The notes beneath the pieces are model-generated. The model was given only the letters and a program-made list of their open reading frames with translations, was not told the origin of the DNA and searched no databases. The position numbers were made by a program, and so were the translations under genes. A stretch of 64,000 bases of DNA, taken from assembly GCA_017549805.1 (NCBI GenBank), contig JAFYNJ010000008.1, positions 248,001 through 312,000 of the forward strand, written 5' to 3'. This DNA comes from Bacteroidales bacterium (lineage in GTDB: Bacteria; Bacteroidota; Bacteroidia; Bacteroidales; F082). Numbering within the stretch: the first letter of the stretch is position 1; the number at the start of each line of letters is the position of its first letter. Below are positions 16,844 to 23,931 of the stretch, piece after piece.

Positions 16844-19800
16844 ATGAAGCAGAGCTACAAAGAGTATAAACAGCTGAATCTCACAGAAACAGCCAACGAA
16901 ATCCGTAAGTATTGGGAGGAAAACAACACCTTCCAAAAGAGTCTCGACAACCGCGACAAGGACAATGCCTTCGTGTTTTTTGAAGGTCCGCCGAGCGCCA
17001 ATGGCGTTCCGGGCATCCACCATGTGATGGCACGCACCATCAAGGATGTAGTGTGCCGTTACCAGACCCTGAAAGGCAAGCATGTGGTCCGCAAGGCCGG
17101 CTGGGACACCCACGGCCTTCCTGTTGAACTCGGCGTTGAGAAGAAACTTGGCATCACCAAGGAAGACATCGGCAAGAAGATCAGCGTGGACGACTACAAC
17201 CGCGCCTGCCGCGAAGAGGTGATGAAATACAAAGACCTTTGGGACGACCTCACCCGTAAGATGGGCTACTGGGTCAACCTCAACGATCCTTACATTACTT
17301 TCACCAACGATTATATCGAAACGCTTTGGTTCTTGCTAAAAGACTTGTACAACAAAGGCTTGTTGTACAAGGGCTACACCATCCAGCCTTATTCGCCCGC
17401 TGCCGGCACCGGCCTCAGCTCCCACGAGCTGAACATGCCCGGATGCTACCGCGACGTAAAGGATTTGACTTGCGTGGCTTTGTTTAAGTTGAGAGTTGAG
17501 AGTTTAGAGTTTAGAGTTGAAGAGTTGACTACGTACGCAATAGCTTGGACTACTACACCATGGACTTTGCCCTCAAATACGGCTCTCTGTGTGGGACCGA
17601 ATATTGATTATGTCCTTTTGAAGACGGTCCATCCTTATACGGAAGAACCTTGCTGTATTATCATGGCGAAAGCCTTGGTCGGAACCATGTTCAAGGAAGC
17701 TCCCGAGATTGTCGGAGAGTGCAAGGGCAAGGACCTCGTCGGCATCGAATACGAGCCGTTGATTCCTTGGGTCAACCCTGGTGAAGGCGCCTTCCGCATC
17801 ATCCCTGGCGACTATGTGACTACCGAGGACGGTACGGGCATTGTCCACATTGCACCCACCTTCGGCGCCGACGACAAGCGTGTGGCCGCCCAAGCCGGCG
17901 TCCCGCCTTTGCAAATGATCGACAAGGACGGCAAACTACAGCCCATGGTGGATCGTACCGGCAAGTTCTTCCGTATCGAAGACCTCGATCCCGAGTTTGT
18001 CAAGAACTGCATGGATGTGGAGGCCTATCGCCCCTACGCTGGCCAGTTTGTGAAAAACGCCTACGACCCCACCAAGACCGAAAAGGACAAGTCGCTGGAT
18101 GTTGATATCGTAATGCTGCTCAAGGAGCAAGGCAAACTCTTCAAGAGCGAGAAGCACACCCACAACTATCCGCACTGCTGGCGCACCGACAAACCCGTGC
18201 TCTACTATCCTTTGGACAGTTGGTTCATCAAGACCACGGCCTTGAAAGACCGTATGATCGAGCTCAACAAGACCATCAACTGGAAGCCCGAAGCCACTGG
18301 AAGCGGCCGTTTCGGCAACTGGCTGGAGAACCTTGTGGATTGGAACCTCTCACGTTCTCGCTATTGGGGCACGCCACTTCCTATCTGGCGCACTGAAGAC
18401 GGCAGTGAGGAGATCTGCATCGGTAGCGTCGAAGAACTCCGCAACGAGATTGAGAAATCCATCAAGGCGGGCTTCATGACCTCAAACCCATACGCTTCTG
18501 AAGACTATACCAAATTCGACCTGCACAGGCCTTATATCGATGGCGTCATCCTCTGCTCGGCAAACGGCAAGAAGATGTTCCGTGAACCCGACTTGATCGA
18601 CGTTTGGTTCGATTCAGGCGCTATGCCATACGCCCAGTACCATTGCATGGCAAAGAAGAACGAAGGAGGAAAACTCTCACCTCTCAACTCTCAACTCTCA
18701 CCTCTCCCTTTCCCGGCGGATTTCATCGCTGAAGGCGTTGACCAAACCCGCGGCTGGTTCTTCACCCTGCATGCCATCGCCACGATGTGCTTCGACAGCG
18801 TCGCCTATAAGAACGTCATCTCCAACGGCTTGGTGCTCGACAAGAACGGCAACAAAATGTCGAAGCGCCTCGGCAATGCCGTGGATCCCTTCGGTGCCAT
18901 CGAGAAATACGGTGCCGATGCCGTGCGTTGGTACATGATCACCAACTCGCAACCTTGGGACAACCTGAAGTTCGACGAAGCCGGTGTTGACGAGGTGCGC
19001 CGCAAGTTCTTCGGCACCCTCTACAATACTTACGCCTTCTTTGCCCTCTATGCCAACATCGACAACTTCGACTATAAGGAAGCCGACATCCCGATAGCAG
19101 AACGTCCCGAGATCGACCGTTGGATCCTTTCCGAACTCAATTCGTTGATCCTGGAAGTGGAAAACGCCTATCAAAGCTATGAGCCTACCCGTGCCGGTCG
19201 CGCCATCCAAAACTTCGTGGATGCCCACTTGAGCAACTGGTACGTCCGCCTATCACGCCGCCGTTTCTGGAGAAGTGACGACGACAAGGACAAGCTCTCG
19301 GCTTACCAGACCTTATACACCTGCTTGGAAACCGTGGCCCGTCTCGGCTCACCCGTTGCGCCGTTCTTCAGCGAGCAGCTCTACCGCGACTTGAACAACG
19401 CTACCGGCCGCAACCAAGCCGAATCGGTGCATCTGACCGACTTCCCCGTGGCCGACTCGAAACTCATCGACAAGGCCTTGGAGGAGCGCATGGAAGCTGC
19501 ACAGTTGGTTTCCTCGTTGGTGCTCTCGCTGCGCAAGAAAGCCAACATCCGTGTACGCCAACCCCTGTCGAAGATCATGATTCCCGTGGCCAACGAAGAG
19601 ATGAAGGGCCAATTGGAGAAGATCTCCCACCTTATCATGAGCGAGGTCAACATCAAAGGCATCGAGTTCCTCTCACCCGACAACAACATCTTGGTAAAGA
19701 ACGTGAAGCCCAACTTTAAGACCTTGGGACAGCGCTACGGCAAGCAGATGAAGCAGATCATGGCTTATTTCTCCAACATGAGTCAGGACGAGATCCATGC

Positions 19801-20227
19801 CTTTGAGAAAAACAACGGTGCCCACCTCGATGTGGATGGCGTTCCCGTCGACCTCACCCTGGAAGACGCCCTGATCTCCACCCAGGACATCCCTGGATGG
19901 GCCGTCACCTCGCAAGACAACTACACCGTCGCCCTCGACATGACCATCACCGAGGACCTCTTCAACGAGGGACTCGCCCGCGAAATCGTCAACCGCATCC
20001 AAACCCTGCGCAAGAACACCGGTTTGGAAGTTACCGATCGCATTAATATCTTCATCGAGAAAAACGAAAAGATCGAATCAGCCATCAAGGCGTTCAATAG
20101 TTACATTTGTACCGAGACTTTGGCCAATGCCATCCAAGTTGTCGATCACCTCGAAGGAAACGACATCCTTGAAGACGAACTCACCGATAAGGTCAATGTC
20201 AGGATGAAGATTCAAAAAAACAACTAA
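16844..20227 (+). CDS. ileS: Isoleucyl-tRNA synthetase
   Basis: Class I synthetase charging tRNA-Ile, 1127 residues. The HIGH-type motif is GVPGIHHVMART near residue 55, the CP1 editing domain has AWTTTPWTLPSN, and the KMSKS-type loop is NKMSKRLGNAV. The C-terminal region has the DALIA-type anticodon domain and a long tail without the zinc-finger cysteines of E. coli IleRS; this is the eukaryal-like IleRS type common in Bacteroidetes. Two heptamer-repeat tracts lie in frame within variable loops (17488-17528 and 18671-18714). It has its own promoter box. Translation reads through both repeats without interruption. Confidence 0.97.
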   Translation: MKQSYKEYKQLNLTETANEIRKYWEENNTFQKSLDNRDKDNAFVFFEGPPSANGVPGIHHVMARTIKDVVCRYQTLKGKHVVRKAGWDTHGLPVELGVEKKLGITKEDIGKKISVDDYNRACREEVMKYKDLWDDLTRKMGYWVNLNDPYITFTNDYIETLWFLLKDLYNKGLLYKGYTIQPYSPAAGTGLSSHELNMPGCYRDVKDLTCVALFKLRVESLEFRVEELTTYAIAWTTTPWTLPSNTALCVGPNIDYVLLKTVHPYTEEPCCIIMAKALVGTMFKEAPEIVGECKGKDLVGIEYEPLIPWVNPGEGAFRIIPGDYVTTEDGTGIVHIAPTFGADDKRVAAQAGVPPLQMIDKDGKLQPMVDRTGKFFRIEDLDPEFVKNCMDVEAYRPYAGQFVKNAYDPTKTEKDKSLDVDIVMLLKEQGKLFKSEKHTHNYPHCWRTDKPVLYYPLDSWFIKTTALKDRMIELNKTINWKPEATGSGRFGNWLENLVDWNLSRSRYWGTPLPIWRTEDGSEEICIGSVEELRNEIEKSIKAGFMTSNPYASEDYTKFDLHRPYIDGVILCSANGKKMFREPDLIDVWFDSGAMPYAQYHCMAKKNEGGKLSPLNSQLSPLPFPADFIAEGVDQTRGWFFTLHAIATMCFDSVAYKNVISNGLVLDKNGNKMSKRLGNAVDPFGAIEKYGADAVRWYMITNSQPWDNLKFDEAGVDEVRRKFFGTLYNTYAFFALYANIDNFDYKEADIPIAERPEIDRWILSELNSLILEVENAYQSYEPTRAGRAIQNFVDAHLSNWYVRLSRRRFWRSDDDKDKLSAYQTLYTCLETVARLGSPVAPFFSEQLYRDLNNATGRNQAESVHLTDFPVADSKLIDKALEERMEAAQLVSSLVLSLRKKANIRVRQPLSKIMIPVANEEMKGQLEKISHLIMSEVNIKGIEFLSPDNNILVKNVKPNFKTLGQRYGKQMKQIMAYFSNMSQDEIHAFEKNNGAHLDVDGVPVDLTLEDALISTQDIPGWAVTSQDNYTVALDMTITEDLFNEGLAREIVNRIQTLRKNTGLEVTDRINIFIEKNEKIESAIKAFNSYICTETLANAIQVVDHLEGNDILEDELTDKVNVRMKIQKNN
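17488..17528 (+). repeat. In-frame heptamer repeat in the ileS editing domain
   Basis: Units AGTTGAG, AGTTGAG, AGTTTAG, AGTTTAG, AGTTGAA. Translated as KLRVESLEFRVEELTT just before the conserved AWTTTPWTLPSN, a place where other IleRS have a shorter loop. Confidence 0.85.
18671..18714 (+). repeat. In-frame heptamer repeat upstream of the ileS KMSKS loop
   Basis: Units CTCTCAC, CTCTCAA, CTCTCAA, CTCTCAC, CTCTCCC (pyrimidine strand). Translated as KLSPLNSQLSPLPFP, directly before the conserved ADFIAEGVDQTRGW. Confidence 0.85.
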
Positions 20228-20291
20228 TAATTGGTTGAATAAGAAATATTTTGTATTTTAGCACTTTCGTAGGACCTAAAAATAATTGGTT

Positions 20292-20690
20292 ATGGAAGAG
20301 AAGATCAAAAGCACTCCTACTGTACGGTATTCCGATGAGGAGTTAGAAGAGTTTAAGGAATTGATCCTGCAGAAGCTTGAACAAGCACGCGAAAACCTCG
20401 CTCAACTCAGTGAAAATATCGCAGGCGGTGAAAACAGCACCGACGACACAGCTCCGACATTCAAAATCTTGGAAGAAGGCTATTCCGTCTCCCAGAAGGA
20501 AGAAAATGCGAAGTTGGCGGCACGCACTGAGAAATACATCCAGAACCTGGAATTCGCCTTGATGCGCATTGAGAACAAGACTTACGGCGTTTGCCGAGCC
20601 ACGGGTAAATTGATTCCCAAGGAAAGGTTGCGTTGTGTTCCCACCACAACGATTTGTCTTGACGCAAAAATGAAGGAAAAGAAAAAGTGA
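20292..20690 (+). CDS. TraR/DksA-family RNA polymerase-binding protein
   Basis: A 132-residue protein with an N-terminal coiled coil (DEELEEFKELILQKLEQAREN) and a C-terminal finger region, GVCRATGKLIPKERLRC followed by TTTIC. DksA-type proteins bind the RNA polymerase secondary channel and, with ppGpp, adjust rRNA and stress transcription. The classical CxxC-x17-CxxC zinc finger is degenerate: only three Cys remain, at altered spacing. The acidic coiled-coil tip (STDDTAP) is present. The start at 20292 (MEEKIKS) is an ATG two codons inside a possible TTG start. It overlaps lspA by 4 bases (GTGA). Confidence 0.88.
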   Translation: MEEKIKSTPTVRYSDEELEEFKELILQKLEQARENLAQLSENIAGGENSTDDTAPTFKILEEGYSVSQKEENAKLAARTEKYIQNLEFALMRIENKTYGVCRATGKLIPKERLRCVPTTTICLDAKMKEKKK

Positions 20691-21277
20691 CAAAGACAAA
20701 ACGCAAAGGCCTGATCGGCTCTTTCATCATCATTCTCGCCATCCTGATCATCGATCAGGTTCTCAAGATTTGGGTCAAGACGCACATGGAGATTGGCCAA
20801 GAAATACCTGTTCTTGGCAATTGGTTCAAGTTGCTGTTCATTGAGAATCCCGGCATGGCATTCGGATGGATGGGAGGCGGCGGTGCCATGAAAGCCTTCT
20901 TGAGCATTTTCCGAATCATCGCGGTCATCGTATTGATTTTCCTTTTGTTCCGTCTTTCCAAGAAAAACACCAAGTTCGGGGTGATGTTTGGGCTCGCCCT
21001 CATCACGGCAGGCGCCATGGGCAATATCATCGACAGCGTGTTCTATGGCGAGGTCTTCCATTACGCGGGATGGCTGCACGGCAAAGTGGTCGATATGCTG
21101 TATTTCCCCATCATCGACATCGCTAGGGAGGACAACAGCTGGCTGCCTAACTTCCTTTTTGGACCAGACGGCCATTTTATCTTTTTCAGGCCCATCTTTA
21201 ATTTCGCTGATGCCGCCATAACCTTCGGCGTGTTTTACATGATCATCTTCCAGTGGAAGTGGCTGAAGTCACTTTGA
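20687..21277 (+). CDS. lspA: Lipoprotein signal peptidase (signal peptidase II)
   Basis: Inner-membrane aspartyl protease that removes the signal peptide of prolipoproteins after diacylglyceryl transfer. The 196-residue protein has four hydrophobic helices. Motifs are IDQVLKIWVK, ENPGMAFGW, GNIIDSVFYG and FNFADAAITFGV; the Asp residues in the last two are the catalytic pair. It starts with GTG overlapping the stop of the DksA-like gene, which indicates coupling. It is slightly longer than E. coli LspA because of an extended loop before the last helix. A strong hairpin terminator follows. The many lipobox proteins in this window are its expected substrates. Confidence 0.96.
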   Translation: MTKTKRKGLIGSFIIILAILIIDQVLKIWVKTHMEIGQEIPVLGNWFKLLFIENPGMAFGWMGGGGAMKAFLSIFRIIAVIVLIFLLFRLSKKNTKFGVMFGLALITAGAMGNIIDSVFYGEVFHYAGWLHGKVVDMLYFPIIDIAREDNSWLPNFLFGPDGHFIFFRPIFNFADAAITFGVFYMIIFQWKWLKSL

Positions 21278-21285
21278 TGATATAA

Positions 21286-21317
21286 AAAGAACGGCTCCCC
21301 ATAGGAAGCCGTTCTTT
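21286..21317. terminator. Bidirectional terminator between lspA and a lipoprotein gene
   Basis: Arms AAAGAACGGCT (21286-21296) and AGCCGTTCTTT (21307-21317), flanked by A-runs and T-runs so that it can serve both converging transcripts. Confidence 0.9.
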
Positions 21318-21340
21318 TTTTCACTAATACAGCCCAAACC

Positions 21341-22333
21341 TTATTTGTGAACAGCATAGGATTCTTTTTCCATGGCACTTTCACTTATCGGAGCGCGGCC
21401 GTAGGTCTTGGAACTCTTCTGACCCTTGTCAGCAATCGAGAAGGTCAGGAACGGGAGGTTGTTAGCAACATAATCCTCATCGATAGGATTGTACGTGCTT
21501 TCAGCACCAATTTCGAAAACGCCCGATTTGCTAGCAATGAGTGCACCTCCGTAGAACACTGTCACCACATAATTGGTAGCAATTTCATAATCACAGTTTT
21601 CGAAAAGATCCACATACACCTTGTAGGTACCGGGAGCTATGAACGAATTGTCTGAACTGTAGGTGATGTTTTCATTGTTGATATTATCGATGCTACAACC
21701 TGGATTGGAATCGAGATCCAACTCGCCGCCACTGTAATAGGCAACTTTATTGGAATAGTATATATGGCGATCACTGAACGAAACAGGATCTCCATACTCA
21801 TCATTGTATTCAGGTTCAATCAGATGAAGGTCAACATCTTTGGCATTATCGAAACTCAGACTTACCTGAAGGGCACCTGTTCCTACAACAAGTAACTCAA
21901 CCGAAGTTTCCCAAATCTTGGAAATGTCGCCATTTTCATCTTCAACAGCCACTAGAACTGTAAATCCCCTTGCATCCTCTCCCAAATCAATGTCTTGATT
22001 AATCATCATCAGGAAAGAATACTCCCCACGGGCAGATGGCAGAATCTCATAGTAACCAGCCTGGTCCTTCATGCCAACTAGGATCTTCTTTGCGATCCTT
22101 TCAGTATACAGACTCACGATAGATGATCCTCCTGGAATGACTTTGCTATTCATCACCACCTCTATTTCATCATCCACCGTAGCCTCAGGCATGGCTTTCT
22201 TAATCAATGAAGCGTTCTCCACTGAGAAATACTTGTTAATAGTTGGAGTAACCTCATCATCCTTTTTGCAGCTCACAAAAATCAAGGCAGTCAAAACTAA
22301 CAGACCGCCAAGTAACGAAAGTGTTTTCTTCAT
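21341..22333 (-). CDS. Lipoprotein with a DUF2135/YfaP-like domain
   Basis: A 330-residue lipoprotein (signal ending ALIFVSCKKDDE). The start at 22333 was chosen because the signal peptide begins there and a -7 box lies 26 bases upstream. The central part, KDVDLHLIEPE, HIYYSNKVAYYSGGELDLDS and APGTYKVYVDLFENC, resembles the DUF2135 (YfaP-like) pattern of a DvDLhv.ep block followed by a GG.LD.D block and a final YxVyV strand. The function of that family is unknown. It is likely exported to the outer membrane. It is a single gene between two terminators or promoters. Confidence 0.7.
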   Translation of the reverse strand: MKKTLSLLGGLLVLTALIFVSCKKDDEVTPTINKYFSVENASLIKKAMPEATVDDEIEVVMNSKVIPGGSSIVSLYTERIAKKILVGMKDQAGYYEILPSARGEYSFLMMINQDIDLGEDARGFTVLVAVEDENGDISKIWETSVELLVVGTGALQVSLSFDNAKDVDLHLIEPEYNDEYGDPVSFSDRHIYYSNKVAYYSGGELDLDSNPGCSIDNINNENITYSSDNSFIAPGTYKVYVDLFENCDYEIATNYVVTVFYGGALIASKSGVFEIGAESTYNPIDEDYVANNLPFLTFSIADKGQKSSKTYGRAPISESAMEKESYAVHK

Positions 22334-22359
22334 AAGTAGTATTTTTAAAGGTTTGATTG

Positions 22360-22367
22360 CAAAAATA
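22360..22367 (-). promoter_or_regulatory. -7 box TATTTTTG for the lipoprotein gene at 22333
   Basis: Perfect TAnnTTTG match on the minus strand, 26 bases from the start codon. Confidence 0.6.
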
Positions 22368-22426
22368 TAAATATTTTTTAAAATAACAATAGTTGAGGGT
22401 TTTTTCTTTATTTGACAATAAAGTAC

Positions 22427-22434
22427 TATCTTTG
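22427..22434 (+). promoter_or_regulatory. -7 box TATCTTTG for gpmA
   Basis: TAnnTTTG match 23 bases upstream of the gpmA ATG. Confidence 0.6.
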
Positions 22435-22457
22435 TTGCCGAAACAATAACGATAGCC

Positions 22458-23204
22458 ATGAAAAAACTGATTTTAATACGTCACGGCGAGAGCGAATGGA
22501 ACAAGCTCAACCTGTTCACTGGATGGACCAATGTGGACCTTTCCGAAAAGGGCATTCAGGAAGCCATCGAAGCAGGCAAGGTGCTGAAAGAAAATGGCTA
22601 CAAGCCTGAAATCTGCTTCACTTCCTATCTGAAACGCGCCATCAAGACCTTGAACTATGTGCTGGATGCCATGGACATGGACTGGCTTCCCGTCTATAAA
22701 ACATGGAGACTGAACGAAAAGTCGTACGGTCAATTGCAGGGTCTCGACAAGAAAATGACCGCCGAGAAATACGGCGACGAGCAGGTGCGCTTATGGCGTC
22801 GTGCCTTCGATGTGCGTCCTCCCGCGTTGGATATGAACGACCCGAAGAGTCCCCGCATGGATCCCCGCTATGCCGAGCTCACCGACGACCAAATCCCGCT
22901 GACAGAAGCCCTCTGCGACACCATTGAGCGTGTGATGCCCTATTACGAGAACAACATCATGAAGGCCTTCGAAAACCATGACCAAGTGATGGTGGTGGCT
23001 CACGGCAACAGCCTCCGCGGCGTTGTGAAGGTGCTGAAGAACATGTCGAACGACGAGATCATCGCCTTCAACATCCCCACGGGCATCCCCTATATCTTTG
23101 AGTTTGACGACAACATGAACCTGACGAAGGACTTCTTCCTCGGCGATCCCGAAAAGGTTGCCGCGCTGATGGCCGCCGTCGCCAACCAAGGGAAAAAGAG
23201 TTGA
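22458..23204 (+). CDS. gpmA: 2,3-bisphosphoglycerate-dependent phosphoglycerate mutase
   Basis: Glycolytic enzyme interconverting 3- and 2-phosphoglycerate through a phosphohistidine. The 248-residue protein has the catalytic LIRHGESEWN at the N-terminus, the WRLNEKSYGQLQGLDK segment, and the second His in VVAHGNSLRGV; length matches the family. The TGA stop is inside a heptamer-repeat tract that also runs up to the next ATG, so the following phosphatase gene is probably in the same transcript. Confidence 0.97.
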   Translation: MKKLILIRHGESEWNKLNLFTGWTNVDLSEKGIQEAIEAGKVLKENGYKPEICFTSYLKRAIKTLNYVLDAMDMDWLPVYKTWRLNEKSYGQLQGLDKKMTAEKYGDEQVRLWRRAFDVRPPALDMNDPKSPRMDPRYAELTDDQIPLTEALCDTIERVMPYYENNIMKAFENHDQVMVVAHGNSLRGVVKVLKNMSNDEIIAFNIPTGIPYIFEFDDNMNLTKDFFLGDPEKVAALMAAVANQGKKS

Positions 23205-23228
23205 GAGTTTAAAGTTTAGAGTTGAGAG
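23198..23228 (+). repeat. Heptamer repeat tract, AGTTGAG/AGTTTAG type
   Basis: Units AGTTGAG, AGTTTAA, AGTTTAG, AGTTGAG. It contains the TGA of gpmA and ends directly at the ATG of the phosphatase gene. Confidence 0.85.
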
Positions 23229-23930
23229 ATGGCTAGATGGATTATACCTGACATTCATGGATGCGCCAAGACGCTGAAGACCCTCTTGGAAAACATGCTG
23301 AAGGTCACCAAAGAAGACGAGCTGTTCTTCCTTGGCGACTACATCGACCGTGGTCCCAACAGCAAGGACGCAATCGATTATCTCATGAACTTGCAGGAGA
23401 GCGGCCAAAAGATGCATTGCCTCAGGGGCAACCACGAAGAGTACTGCATAAAAGTATGGGAAGAGGACCAGAAGTTTCATCTCTTCAAGTCTGACACCCA
23501 AAAACTTTGGGAAGGCGTTGGCGCTACCGAGACCTACAAGAGTTTCGGTGGCAAGCGTCCTCGCGACATTCCAGAGAAGTATATCGAATGGATGAAGCAT
23601 CTCGACTACTATTATGAACTGGAGAACTTCATCCTAGTGCATGCTGGTATGAACTTCAAGATTGAAAATCCCTTTGAGGACCTTCACAGCATGGTCTCGG
23701 TAAGGAACTTCAAGGTGGATTTCGGCAAAACGAATGGACGGCGAATCATCCATGGACATATCCCTGTTGACTATGGCTTCATCGATTTTGTCCTCAACAA
23801 CCCCAAGGGTCACGATTTCATCGCATTGGACAACGGTGTCTTCTACAATGACAAGCCTGGCATGGGCAACCTGATGGCTTACAATCCCGACACCAACCAA
23901 CTGATGGCGCAGTCCAACATGGACATGTGA
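23229..23930 (+). CDS. Metallophosphoesterase, PPP-type Ser/Thr phosphatase or Ap4A hydrolase-like
   Basis: A 233-residue calcineurin-type phosphoesterase. The metal-binding motifs are in the standard order: PDIHGCAKTL (GDxHG variant), FLGDYIDRGPNS and LRGNHEE, later HAGM and GHIPVDYG. It probably acts on phosphoproteins or dinucleoside polyphosphates, and cannot be placed more precisely. Its leader is a repeat tract shared with the end of gpmA, which suggests cotranscription. It converges with the large secreted protein gene with a 1-base gap. Confidence 0.9.
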   Translation: MARWIIPDIHGCAKTLKTLLENMLKVTKEDELFFLGDYIDRGPNSKDAIDYLMNLQESGQKMHCLRGNHEEYCIKVWEEDQKFHLFKSDTQKLWEGVGATETYKSFGGKRPRDIPEKYIEWMKHLDYYYELENFILVHAGMNFKIENPFEDLHSMVSVRNFKVDFGKTNGRRIIHGHIPVDYGFIDFVLNNPKGHDFIALDNGVFYNDKPGMGNLMAYNPDTNQLMAQSNMDM

Positions 23931-23931
23931 T

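Noticed and set aside
22791..23600. A 269-codon minus-strand open frame over gpmA and the phosphatase gene
   Set aside because: Spans two well-supported plus-strand genes and the repeat between them; no motif.
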